From positions 1 through 9,514 of the forward strand of contig SDOA01000139.1 of assembly GCA_004524595.1 (NCBI GenBank): a DNA stretch of 9,514 nucleotides, in the 5' to 3' direction. The notes beneath the pieces are model-generated. The model searched no databases and was not told the origin of the DNA. It saw only the letters and a list, made by a program, of their open reading frames with translations. This DNA is from Candidatus Thorarchaeota archaeon (GTDB taxonomy: Archaea; Asgardarchaeota; Thorarchaeia; Thorarchaeales; Thorarchaeaceae). A program made the position numbers and the translations under genes. Shown in pieces: positions 1 through 6,829 of this stretch (its first letter is position 1; the number at the start of each line of letters is the position of its first letter).

Positions 1-19
1 CTACACCACGGGGCTGTTG

Positions 20-331
20 CTAGGGAAGTCCGAATGGCAAACCATTCTTCAATATGTCGGTCGGGATGTTCTCTCTCCAACGTTCTAGGAAGGAGGTCTC
101 TTCGATACGTTGTTTTCCCTCCATTCGCAGGTCATCAGGGAGCATACATGCTATCCCATCGATGACTGGATACCATCTTCCGCACTTAGGACATCTGATT
201 AACGCTTCATCGATCTCCTCAACGTCCTCATCCTCGGTTTTTATGTTATGTGATTTGTAGACCTCAAGGGTGAGTTCACTTCTACAATCACTTATTGGGC
301 AAGCAAGGATGTCCATAAGCCAGCGTTTCAT
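20..331 (-). CDS. trm112: Trm112-like methyltransferase activator
   Basis: This 103-residue protein matches the archaeal Trm112 family, small zinc-binding proteins that bind and stabilise SAM-dependent methyltransferases acting on tRNA, rRNA and translation factors. Four cysteines form the expected zinc knuckle: C11 and C16 near the N-terminus, then C47 and C50 in RCPKCGRWYPVIDGI. An MLPDDLR segment (63-69) follows, as in archaeal homologues. An acidic stretch (about 33-44) lies between the two cysteine pairs, and the last 30 residues form the charged helix and GLPF tail that I recall from methanogen members. The ATG at 329-331 is preceded by a good GGAGG site 8 bases upstream. It is transcribed away from gcvPA, and no partner methyltransferase is visible in the window. 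Family assignment is strong; which methyltransferase it serves is unknown. Confidence 0.88.
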   Translation of the reverse strand: MKRWLMDILACPISDCRSELTLEVYKSHNIKTEDEDVEEIDEALIRCPKCGRWYPVIDGIACMLPDDLRMEGKQRIEETSFLERWRENIPTDILKNGLPFGLP

Positions 332-339
332 CTTTCTTT

Positions 340-344
340 CCTCC
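340..344 (-). promoter_or_regulatory. Shine-Dalgarno site of trm112
   Basis: On the minus strand GGAGG sits 8 bases before the ATG of the Trm112 gene, which fixes that start. Confidence 0.75.
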
Positions 345-374
345 AGTGCTCTTTCGTGGTCTTCTCATAAGCGG

Positions 375-382
375 TTAAAAAT
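375..382. promoter_or_regulatory. AT-rich TATA-like box between divergent trm112 and gcvPA
   Basis: The plus strand reads TTAAAAAT. Archaeal transcription usually starts about 26 bases from the box centre. This predicts a start near 404 rightward, giving a leader of roughly 70 bases before the gcvPA ATG at 476. Leftward it predicts a start near 352, giving a leader of about 21 bases that still contains the trm112 GGAGG. The same element could serve both directions. This is a positional inference from sequence only. Confidence 0.45.
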
Positions 383-475
383 CATTCTAGCAAATCAAAA
401 GTTTTGTCAGACCCAAAAGCTATATTGCTTAAATTGATTGCCAGCAGATGCGAGGAACACTCGGAGAAGAGCACA

Positions 476-1882
476 ATGGAGTACAAACATCCTTGGATTC
501 CTATTACCAAGGCTACAGAAAAAGAGATGCTAGAATCCATCGGAAAGAAGAGTCTTGAGGACTTATTCTGTAACATCCCAGAACGGTTCAGAGTTAAAAA
601 TGACCTAAGACTACCAGAATCACATACTGAGTTTGATGTGGCTCAACGGATTCTGGAGCTCGCAGGAAAGAATAGACCTGCCTATGATGGTTCTGTGTTC
701 TTGGGGTCTGGTGTTGGAATGCACTATATTCCTGCAGTTGTTCCTGCTCTAGCAAATAGGTCTGAATTCGTCACTTCATATACAAGCTATCAGGCTGAGA
801 TTAGTCAAGGTATGTTACAGACATTATTTGAGTATCAGAGTCTGCTGGCTGAAATTCTTCAGATAGATGTAGTGAACTCATCGATGTATGATTTGGCCAC
901 CGCAGTTGCTGAAGCAGCTCGCATGACCGTCCGTGTAAATAAGAAGTGTTCGAAGTTCCTCGTTCCTGGTACAATGAATCCAGAACACTTTGAAGTGGTT
1001 CATACGTATACAGAACCTGCTGATATTGAGCTGATCAAGGTTGACTATGATAGAAAAACAGGTCTCATGTCCCTCTCTGACCTCAAATCAAAAATGGATG
1101 ACCAAGTTGCAGGTGTGTATGTGGAGAATCCAAGCTATCTCGGATTCATTGAAACGCAGGTTGATGAGATTGCGAAAATCACCCATGAAATGGATGCTTT
1201 GTTCGTTGTGGGTGTTGATGTCTTGTCTCTGGGTATACTAAGACCTCCCGGAGAATACAACGCTGATATTGTGGTTGCTGAAGGTCAATACTTAGGGTCA
1301 CCCGTCAGCTATGGAGGTCCTCTCCTCGGAGTCTTTGGTTGCAGGAATGATAGAAAATTAGTCTATCAAATGCCTGGGCGTCTTGTAGGGATGACACGAA
1401 CTGAGCAAGAACCATTTGAGACAGGATATGTCTTGACTCTCAGCCCACGAGAACAACATATACGTCGTGAGAAGGCTACAAGTAATATCTGCTCAAATCA
1501 AGCACTTGCCGCTGTCACTGCTGCAATCTACATGTCCACTCTTGGTCCGAACGGTATAAGAACTATCGGAGAAACTATTGTACAAAAAGCAAATTATGCA
1601 GCTAAGAAGCTTAATGCCATTCCAGGAGTCGAGGCTCCATCAATTGGTGAGTTCATTTGGAAAGAGTTCGTTGTGAAGTTTGAGAATGGACTGAGTGCAA
1701 GACAAGTGCATCAGAGCCTCTTACAGTATGGGATTCAGGGAGGCAAGATACTGACAGAAGAATTTCCAGTACTTGGAGAATCTATGCTATTCTGTGTTAC
1801 TGAGATTCATAGTCAACAGGCAATAGACCGTCTTGTCAAAGCTGTTGATGACATTATTTCTAGAGGAGGCGTTTCCGAATGA
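476..1882 (+). CDS. gcvPA: Glycine decarboxylase (P protein), subunit 1
   Basis: Subunit 1 of the split P protein of the glycine cleavage system. Together with GcvPB it decarboxylates glycine and passes the aminomethyl group to the lipoyl arm of H protein, in the cytoplasm. From the ATG at 476 it has 468 residues, close to the usual 440-460. Family hallmarks are visible along its length: the HPWIPITKATEKEMLESIG start, EFVTSYTSYQAEISQG, MPGRLVGMT, and LSPREQHIRREKATSNICSNQ. The reading frame extends upstream to a TTG at 404, adding 24 residues. I prefer ATG 476 because it has GGAG 9 bases before it and gives the usual N-terminus; a TTG start near the predicted transcription start cannot be excluded. 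It overlaps gcvPB by four bases. GcvT, GcvH and lipoamide dehydrogenase genes are not in the window. Confidence 0.95.
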   Translation: MEYKHPWIPITKATEKEMLESIGKKSLEDLFCNIPERFRVKNDLRLPESHTEFDVAQRILELAGKNRPAYDGSVFLGSGVGMHYIPAVVPALANRSEFVTSYTSYQAEISQGMLQTLFEYQSLLAEILQIDVVNSSMYDLATAVAEAARMTVRVNKKCSKFLVPGTMNPEHFEVVHTYTEPADIELIKVDYDRKTGLMSLSDLKSKMDDQVAGVYVENPSYLGFIETQVDEIAKITHEMDALFVVGVDVLSLGILRPPGEYNADIVVAEGQYLGSPVSYGGPLLGVFGCRNDRKLVYQMPGRLVGMTRTEQEPFETGYVLTLSPREQHIRREKATSNICSNQALAAVTAAIYMSTLGPNGIRTIGETIVQKANYAAKKLNAIPGVEAPSIGEFIWKEFVVKFENGLSARQVHQSLLQYGIQGGKILTEEFPVLGESMLFCVTEIHSQQAIDRLVKAVDDIISRGGVSE

Positions 1883-3450
1883 GTGAGCGTCAACCTATTG
1901 AAAGAAGTGTACATCAAGCAAAATGGGACGAACCACTTCTCTTTGATCGAACTAGTCCGGGGGTCATATCTCATGCTTTTCCAACAGCTGAAGAAGATAT
2001 CCAGAAATATGTAGGCGCTTTCGATAGGATTCTACCGGAAAAAATGCTACGAAAAGATATTCCCAGACTTCCTGAAGTCTCCGAGCCTACAATAATCCGG
2101 CACTTCACAAGACTCTCCCAGATGAACTATGCTGTAAGCCTTGGTACATATCCTTTGGGAAGTTGTACGATGAAATACAACCCTGAACAGAATAACTGGG
2201 CCGCTTCACAACTTGGCTTTTCTTGGATCCATCCTTTGCAAGATGTATCATCAACTCAGGGTGCTCTTGAGTTGATGTGGGAGCTTGAACAGTGGTTAGG
2301 TGAACTGACTGGGATGGATGCTGTTACTCTGCAACCCGCGGCAGGAGCACAAGGCGAATGGACCGGTGTGATGATGATGCGAGAGTATCATCGTTGTGTG
2401 ACTCAAGAGTGTGAACAGAGGACTGAAATGCTCATTCCTGATGCTGCTCATGGTACGAATCCTGCCTCAGCTGCAATGGCAGGTTACAAAGTGGTTGTGA
2501 TCCCATCCAATAATGAAGGTCTTGTTGATATTGATGCGTTGAAAGCGGCTGCAGGTCCAAATACTGCTGGACTTATGCTTACCAATCCCAATACAATTGG
2601 TGTCTTTGAGAAAGACATAGGTGAGTTATCAGGAATTATACATGATGCTGGTGGATTGGTCTATTATGATGGTGCTAACTTCAATGCAATCATGCACAAA
2701 GTCAGACCTGGGGATATGGGCTTTGATGTTGTACATCTGAACCTACACAAGACCTTCTCGACACCGCATGGTGGCGGTGGTCCTGGAGCTGGTCCTGTAG
2801 GGGTAAAAGAGAAACTTGCTGAATTTCTACCTATACCTCGGATCGTGAAGAGCAAAGATGGTAGTTTCGACCTAGACTATAACTTACCAAAATCCATTGG
2901 AAAAGTCAAATCGTTCTATGGCAACTTTGGTGTACTTGTACGAGCGTATGCCTATGCCTACTCCTTGGGAAGGGAGGGGCTCAAGCGTGCATCAGAGGTG
3001 GCTGTCCTGAATGCGAACTATATTGCTCATCATGTGAGAAAAATCCCTGGATTCACTCTACCATACTCACAAGATGCTCCCAGAATGCATGAATGTGTCA
3101 TCTCTGCAGAGGAATTGAAAGAATCAACTGGTGTTTCAGCAATGAATGTTGCAAAGCGTCTTCTTGACTTTGGAGTGCATGCTCCTACTGTATATTTTCC
3201 TCTCATAGTTCCAGAGGCACTCATGATTGAGCCAACTGAAACCGAGTCGAAACAAGAGCTTGATTATTTCATAGATGTGCTCCGACAGATCTCAAAGGAA
3301 GCCCACGAAAACCCCGAGGTAGTGAAGAATGCACCTTATTCAACGTCAATCCGTCTATTAGATGAATACAGGTCAGCACACCCAAAGACTCTGACTCTAT
3401 CTTATAAAATGTATCAAGAACGACTAGCAAGTGGAGAGGAAGAACCATGA
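1879..3450 (+). CDS. gcvPB: Glycine decarboxylase (P protein), subunit 2, PLP-binding
   Basis: Subunit 2 of the split P protein, which carries the pyridoxal phosphate. The cofactor lysine is K291 in the HLNLHKTFSTPHGGGGPG segment (286-303), including the flexible glycine-rich loop typical of the family. Other marks are LPEVSEPTIIRHFTRLSQMN and YPLGSCTMKYNP near the N-terminus, and DAAHGTNPASAAMAG in the middle. The length, 523 residues, is slightly above the usual 480-500, mostly because of a charged C-terminal tail. The ATG overlaps the gcvPA stop (ATGA), and a GAGGAGG site at 1862-1868 precedes it, so the two subunits are translationally coupled, as expected for an obligate complex. The gene also overlaps the next gene by four bases. 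Confidence 0.96.
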   Translation: MSERQPIERSVHQAKWDEPLLFDRTSPGVISHAFPTAEEDIQKYVGAFDRILPEKMLRKDIPRLPEVSEPTIIRHFTRLSQMNYAVSLGTYPLGSCTMKYNPEQNNWAASQLGFSWIHPLQDVSSTQGALELMWELEQWLGELTGMDAVTLQPAAGAQGEWTGVMMMREYHRCVTQECEQRTEMLIPDAAHGTNPASAAMAGYKVVVIPSNNEGLVDIDALKAAAGPNTAGLMLTNPNTIGVFEKDIGELSGIIHDAGGLVYYDGANFNAIMHKVRPGDMGFDVVHLNLHKTFSTPHGGGGPGAGPVGVKEKLAEFLPIPRIVKSKDGSFDLDYNLPKSIGKVKSFYGNFGVLVRAYAYAYSLGREGLKRASEVAVLNANYIAHHVRKIPGFTLPYSQDAPRMHECVISAEELKESTGVSAMNVAKRLLDFGVHAPTVYFPLIVPEALMIEPTETESKQELDYFIDVLRQISKEAHENPEVVKNAPYSTSIRLLDEYRSAHPKTLTLSYKMYQERLASGEEEP

Positions 3451-3818
3451 TTTTCGAGAGAAGGGCTGGTCGGCATATACTCTATCTTGATGCAAAGGAT
3501 ATCGGAAATGATCTCCTAGTATCCATCCATGGTGGAGATGAACATCACATTGGCGGTGTTGCTATTGCCTATGTCACGACAAGCCACTATAGGGATGCAT
3601 CAACTGTTAGTGTGAGCACACTCACCTTTCCTGGTCATAAGGACTACATCGTCGCTAATTCTGCAGCTGAAAAAATATGCAAATCACTCAAACGGTCTAC
3701 TGTCGTGACTGTAGGAATCCACTATGATAATGCTTCAGCTGATGAGATTACGAATATTATTAAAATAGTTGATACACTTGTCCATGATTTAATCTCTCAC
3801 TATCAAAAGGCTGAATAG
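3447..3818 (+). CDS. LpdD-like small protein (prenylated-flavin chaperone family)
   Basis: A 123-residue protein resembling the LpdD-like domain, known from the D subunit of gallate decarboxylase and proposed to help handle prenylated FMN for UbiD-type decarboxylases. The matching segments are GNDLLVSIHGGDEHHIGGVAIA (residues 20-41, with H33 and H34), LTFPGHKDYIVANSAAEKI, and VGIHYDNASADEI. Its ATG overlaps the gcvPB stop by four bases, so it is translated with the glycine decarboxylase subunits. No UbiD or UbiX gene lies in the window, so a link to prenylated flavin is not supported by context; the position instead suggests some role alongside glycine cleavage. Assignment is from recalled motifs; the biochemical role is unproven. 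Confidence 0.68.
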   Translation: MIFERRAGRHILYLDAKDIGNDLLVSIHGGDEHHIGGVAIAYVTTSHYRDASTVSVSTLTFPGHKDYIVANSAAEKICKSLKRSTVVTVGIHYDNASADEITNIIKIVDTLVHDLISHYQKAE

Positions 3819-3849
3819 CATTCATTGGATGCAGTCTTTGTGAATACAA

Positions 3850-4131
3850 TTGCTAATCACATTCAAGTCCTTCGGACCAATACGTCGTCATCTTGGAAGA
3901 CAAATCATACGATTGGACGTTCCTGAAGGTTCAACGGTTTTTCAAGTTATTCAGAAGATATTAGAACTAGGAGACCACTCTCTTCGCGATATCATATTAG
4001 ATAATGGAAAAATCAGTGGGAATTTGATAGTAATTCTCAACAAAAAAGATGTGTCTACGCTTGGAGGATTGGACATCTCTGTGAAAGAGGGTGATGAAGT
4101 GGCATTACTCCCACATGTTCAGGGAGGTTAG
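3850..4131 (+). CDS. MoaD/ThiS-family ubiquitin-fold sulfur carrier or modifier
   Basis: A 93-residue beta-grasp protein of the MoaD/ThiS family, ending in exactly Gly-Gly (HVQGG), the C-terminus that an E1-like enzyme adenylates. Such proteins carry sulfur as a thiocarboxylate for molybdopterin, thiamine or tRNA thiolation, or act as small archaeal modifiers (SAMPs) attached to proteins. Family features are the SFGPIRRHLG start, the VPEGSTVFQVIQKIL helix, the LIVILNKKDV strand, and the VKEGDEVALLPHVQGG end. A TTG start at 3850 is forced, because an in-frame TGA lies only nine bases upstream at 3841 and no other start codon intervenes. It follows the LpdD-like gene by 31 bases and precedes mtaB by 10. 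No E1-like, MoaE or ThiG gene is present, so its target cannot be named. Confidence 0.85.
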   Translation: MLITFKSFGPIRRHLGRQIIRLDVPEGSTVFQVIQKILELGDHSLRDIILDNGKISGNLIVILNKKDVSTLGGLDISVKEGDEVALLPHVQGG

Positions 4132-4141
4132 TTGTTCAAAG

Positions 4142-5431
4142 ATGAGTATCTCCTATTATCTCGAGACCTATGGTTGTTCTCTTAATTCAGCAGATTCTGA
4201 CATTATTGTTGGCTGTCTTAAGGAGATTGGGGCTCATCGGGTGACTGATCAAACAATGGCAGACCTGATTATTTTGAATACATGCGGTGTCAAAGAACCA
4301 ACTGAGGATAAAATCATCCACAGACTTGAGGATTTAGCAACAAAAACTACCCCGGTCGTAATTGCTGGATGTCTACCAAAAATATCACTAAAACGAATTA
4401 TCAAAACCATTCCTGAATTTGCTGCCATCATTGGACCACAATCCATAGCATCTCTAGATGAAGTCATCCAGAGAATTCTCAACGGTGAGAGGGGAATCAC
4501 ACACCTGGAATCTAGTAAGGTCATGAAATTGAGGTGGCTTGAAGGACCTCCCGACAGTGTAATCTGTACAATTCCAATATGTGAAGGATGTTTAGGAAAC
4601 TGTTCTTACTGTGCTGTTAAGTTTGCTAGAGGGGCTGTACAAAGTCACCTCGAATCTGATATTACCAGTGTAGTCAAAAGATGTTCTCATACAGGATACC
4701 GAGAAATCAGGCTCACATCACAAGATCTGGGAACTTATGGTGTTGATATTAATACCAATCTCGTTCATTTGTTAAGAAAATTGGATCTGATTGAAGGTCA
4801 ACACATGTTCAGATTAGGCATGTTCAACCCAAACCTTGTAAAAGATACTATTGACGACATCTTGGCAGTAATGCAGTCAGATCACTTCTTCAAATTCTTC
4901 CACATTCCCCTACAATCTGGTAGTGACAAGATATTACAGGATATGCAACGTAAGTATTCAGTCCAAGATTGGGAAGAGATAGTTCAAAGAATCCGACTAC
5001 GTCTTAATGATGCCACCATTGCTACAGACGTCATTGTTGGATATCCTGGTGAATCAGATGATGACTTCAAGATGACTTTGGACTTGCTTCAGAGAGTCAA
5101 GCCTCCGATTGTCAATATCTCCAAATATGGTGATCGCCCAGGCACTCTTGCCTCAAAATCACGTGAGAAAGTTGAAACTTCGGTCAAGAAAGATCGAAGT
5201 CGTATACTGACCAAACTCGTCAATAGGATTCTTCTTGAAAACAATATGTCTTGGCTTGGATGGACAGGACCTGTCATTGTTACCGATAAAGGGTCACGGA
5301 AAGGTCTCTTATGTAGAAATCCTTCTTACAAACCTATCATAATCTTTGATGAAATACCACTCGGTTCAATAGTGAGTGTAAAGATCATCAAAGCTGAACG
5401 CACCCAGCTTATCGGAACCGTCATCCATTAG
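4142..5431 (+). CDS. mtaB: tRNA t6A37 methylthiotransferase (MtaB/CDKAL1 type)
   Basis: A radical-SAM methylthiotransferase predicted to convert t6A37 to ms2t6A in tRNAs reading ANN codons. From ATG 4142 it has 429 residues in the standard three parts. The N-terminal UPF0004 domain holds the auxiliary-cluster cysteines C12, C48 and C77 (TYGCSLNSAD, LNTCGVKEPTEDK, AGCLPK). The radical-SAM core carries CxxxCxxC at C150, C154 and C157. The TRAM domain occupies the last 60 residues or so. The LNTCGVKEPTEDKI segment is like archaeal and eukaryotic e-MtaB rather than MiaB. A GTG at 4091 would add 17 residues inside the previous gene; ATG 4142 is preferred because GGGAGGT lies at 4122-4128 and translation then begins directly at the conserved domain. 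The 3' end overlaps the convergent oxidoreductase by 11 bases. Confidence 0.92.
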   Translation: MSISYYLETYGCSLNSADSDIIVGCLKEIGAHRVTDQTMADLIILNTCGVKEPTEDKIIHRLEDLATKTTPVVIAGCLPKISLKRIIKTIPEFAAIIGPQSIASLDEVIQRILNGERGITHLESSKVMKLRWLEGPPDSVICTIPICEGCLGNCSYCAVKFARGAVQSHLESDITSVVKRCSHTGYREIRLTSQDLGTYGVDINTNLVHLLRKLDLIEGQHMFRLGMFNPNLVKDTIDDILAVMQSDHFFKFFHIPLQSGSDKILQDMQRKYSVQDWEEIVQRIRLRLNDATIATDVIVGYPGESDDDFKMTLDLLQRVKPPIVNISKYGDRPGTLASKSREKVETSVKKDRSRILTKLVNRILLENNMSWLGWTGPVIVTDKGSRKGLLCRNPSYKPIIIFDEIPLGSIVSVKIIKAERTQLIGTVIH

Positions 5432-6422
5432 GTTCTATCTCGATATCCACTACTTTTCCTGTCTTTGCACTCTCTCTTGCGGCTTCAACGACTTTAAGCG
5501 CCCCAATGGCATCGTCGATACTTACCTTTGGCGTCTTCCCTGTTCTTACACATTTCACGAAATCATTCAGTGCTTCCCTTACCGGTTCTCCGTACACTTT
5601 TATTGTGGCACCTCGTTCTGGTAGCTTAATCGTATCACTTGCCGCCATTGGTTCTTGGTCAAGGTGCTGTACTTTGATGATCTGCCCGAAGAGGTCAAGC
5701 ATCAATGACCCATTACTTCCTGAAACATCCATATACCGTCGTCGTCCAACATACTGTCGAGAGAGATGGAAGAAATGTTCAGTGCCTGATTCGAAGTTCA
5801 CAATTACAGTTCCGCTATTCATAATTCCACCCTGAATATTGGACTGAGCATATAATCTAGCCTTTCCACTGCTGATTCGCGCCATGATATCAAAATCATG
5901 GACACCTATGTCCTCAAAGACATCTCCGAGTGAGGGTATTCTAGAAGGTTCTACAAACCCTCTTCTATCATGAATAATAGTTCGTGGAACACCAATTGCA
6001 TCAGTTTCAATGAGGGACAGGGCCTTGCTCACAATCGGATTGTAAATCTCAGAATGACATACTAAGGTGACGATTTTCTTTTCTTTTACAATAACAGCAA
6101 CCTTGAGGCCATCCTCAAGCGTACTAGCAAGAGGCTTTTCAATGAGTAGACCTTTAATGTCATCATATTTTGATGCAATCTCTTCAGCAATCGCTGCATG
6201 TGTACATGTTGGCGTAGCAATAATCAATGCATCTGGGTTGGTTTCTTTGATGAGTGTATCATAGTCTGCGAATGCTGGAACTTCATAGGTTGTCGCTGTC
6301 TTTTTTGCAACATCAAGTATATTATCTGCAACACCTACTAGGACTCCTAGATCATTCAAAATACGCGCATGTATACGACCCATGTTCCCTGCGCCTATTA
6401 TTCCAATCCTGACAGAAGACGT
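5421..6422 (-). CDS. Gfo/Idh/MocA-family NAD(P)-dependent oxidoreductase
   Basis: A sugar- or polyol-type dehydrogenase of the Gfo/Idh/MocA family, about 333 residues if read from 6422. The N-terminal Rossmann strand and GAGNMG dinucleotide-binding motif (residues 10-15) are followed by IIATPTCTHA, the catalytic EKP (95-97) and the conserved DIGVHDFD (171-178). The C-terminal half is the usual substrate-binding sheet. The first ATG, at 6381-6383, would cut the nucleotide-binding motif in half. The frame is open upstream to a TGA at 6429-6431 but contains no ATG, GTG or TTG. ACG at 6420-6422, six bases after GGGGTGA and one transition away from ATG, is my choice; ATT at 6423-6425 is the alternative. 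A single-base error, or a frameshift from the GTG at 6452-6454, is also possible. The substrate cannot be deduced. Confidence 0.85.
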   Translation of the reverse strand, partial: TSSVRIGIIGAGNMGRIHARILNDLGVLVGVADNILDVAKKTATTYEVPAFADYDTLIKETNPDALIIATPTCTHAAIAEEIASKYDDIKGLLIEKPLASTLEDGLKVAVIVKEKKIVTLVCHSEIYNPIVSKALSLIETDAIGVPRTIIHDRRGFVEPSRIPSLGDVFEDIGVHDFDIMARISSGKARLYAQSNIQGGIMNSGTVIVNFESGTEHFFHLSRQYVGRRRYMDVSGSNGSLMLDLFGQIIKVQHLDQEPMAASDTIKLPERGATIKVYGEPVREALNDFVKCVRTGKTPKVSIDDAIGALKVVEAARESAKTGKVVDIEIEPNG

Positions 6423-6428
6423 AATTGT

Positions 6429-6435
6429 TCACCCC
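6429..6435 (-). promoter_or_regulatory. Shine-Dalgarno-like GGGGTGA before the oxidoreductase
   Basis: On the minus strand GGGGTGA lies six bases before the in-frame ACG at 6420-6422. It supports translation starting there rather than at the ATG inside the Rossmann motif. Confidence 0.5.
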
Positions 6436-6467
6436 AAATGATTTCAGATTGCACGAGTTCGCAACCT

Positions 6468-6477
6468 CCTTTATAGC
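6468..6477 (-). promoter_or_regulatory. TATA box of the oxidoreductase gene
   Basis: The minus strand reads GCTATAAAGG. A start about 26 bases downstream falls near 6445-6449, giving a leader of about 25 bases that contains GGGGTGA but not the GTG at 6452-6454. An AAGGAGGTT at 6463-6471 overlaps this box and would be a ribosome site for that GTG only if transcription began further upstream. Confidence 0.5.
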
Positions 6478-6519
6478 TTGTCATGGGTCAGCTCAGATAT
6501 TGGAGGTCTAGCAAATACC

Positions 6520-6547
6520 ATTGATTATCAATTTTGACCCTAAAATT
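6520..6547. promoter_or_regulatory. AT-rich inverted repeats, possible operator
   Basis: Two overlapping symmetries lie between the divergent promoters. ATTGATTATCAAT (6520-6532) is a perfect 6+1+6 palindrome. AATTTT (6530-6535) and AAAATT (6542-6547) are an inverted pair six bases apart. They lie 24 bases before the rightward TATA-like box at 6571 and about 45 bases behind the leftward one, so a repressor or activator site is plausible. AT-rich palindromes also arise by chance. Confidence 0.3.
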
Positions 6548-6570
6548 TGACACGCATAATCATGATGGTC

Positions 6571-6579
6571 TTATATATC
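6571..6579 (+). promoter_or_regulatory. TATA-like box of a rightward transcript
   Basis: TTATATATC resembles the archaeal TATA consensus. A start near 6600-6604 would produce a transcript beginning with a short TAATCC/GGATTA stem (6623-6628 with 6638-6643) and running into the C-rich hairpin element. Because the box is nearly symmetric, it could also fire leftward. Confidence 0.45.
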
Positions 6580-6648
6580 GTACAGAGAATGAAGTATTGA
6601 AACAAGACACCCTTCCTCCCAGTAATCCTATCTATTTGGATTATATCT

Positions 6649-6780
6649 ATGCCATACCCTCCACACGCATATGACCCCCCTCCCTCGGACCCACCCGTGG
6701 ACCCAGCATGTGTCTGCTTTCACCATGTTGTGGGTGGGTCCCTATACATTGATCCCGTCTTTGCTACAGATAATCCATGA
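6649..6780 (+). CDS. Possible 43-residue proline-rich small protein
   Basis: An ATG-to-TGA frame of 43 codons lies behind the TATA-like box at 6571. The peptide is rich in proline and aspartate (YDPPPSDPPVDP), followed by CVCFHH and a short hydrophobic VVGGSLYI segment. I recognise no family. There is no Shine-Dalgarno site before the ATG, and the frame spans the perfect hairpin described separately, so the conserved unit could be the RNA rather than the peptide. The next gene, the superoxide-reductase-like protein, starts 49 bases after its stop. The Cys and His residues could bind a metal, but this is speculation. Confidence 0.3.
   Translation: MPYPPHAYDPPPSDPPVDPACVCFHHVVGGSLYIDPVFATDNP
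6687..6741 (+). ncRNA. C/G-rich hairpin element, possible structured RNA
   Basis: GGACCCACCC (6687-6696) and GGGTGGGTCC (6732-6741) are exact reverse complements, giving a 10-bp stem around a 35-base loop. The GGACCCA motif is repeated at 6699-6705 and could pair instead with TGGGTCC at 6735-6741, so two mutually exclusive folds share one right arm. CATG at 6707-6710 and 6724-6727 may extend the inner fold. The C-rich composition is unlike the surrounding AT-rich spacer. It may be a small RNA, a regulatory leader for the downstream gene, or a coincidence within the small reading frame. Confidence 0.35.
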
Positions 6781-6791
6781 TTTAATTTATT
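6780..6791 (+). promoter_or_regulatory. TATA-like box of the superoxide-reductase-like gene
   Basis: ATTTAATTTATT is centred near 6786. A start about 26 bases downstream (near 6812) leaves a leader of roughly 18 bases before ATG 6830, so this gene may have its own promoter, separate from the upstream hairpin transcript. Confidence 0.4.
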
Positions 6792-6829
6792 AGAATGAAA
6801 GATACTAGTAGAAAACGAGATTGAATCTG

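Noticed and set aside
404..475. TTG start extending GcvPA by 24 residues
   Set aside because: Homologues begin near HPWIPIT; ATG 476 has a GGAG site. It remains possible if the mRNA is leaderless.
404..475. Glycine riboswitch before gcvPA
   Set aside because: The roughly 70-base leader shows no aptamer-like stems, and I know no such riboswitch in archaea.
4091..4141. GTG start extending MtaB by 17 residues
   Set aside because: It lies inside the MoaD-type gene, has no better ribosome site, and the family starts at the SYYLETYGC region encoded from ATG 4142.
6381..6383. ATG as the start of the oxidoreductase
   Set aside because: It would delete the first glycines of the GAGNMG nucleotide-binding motif, which is encoded intact upstream in the same frame.
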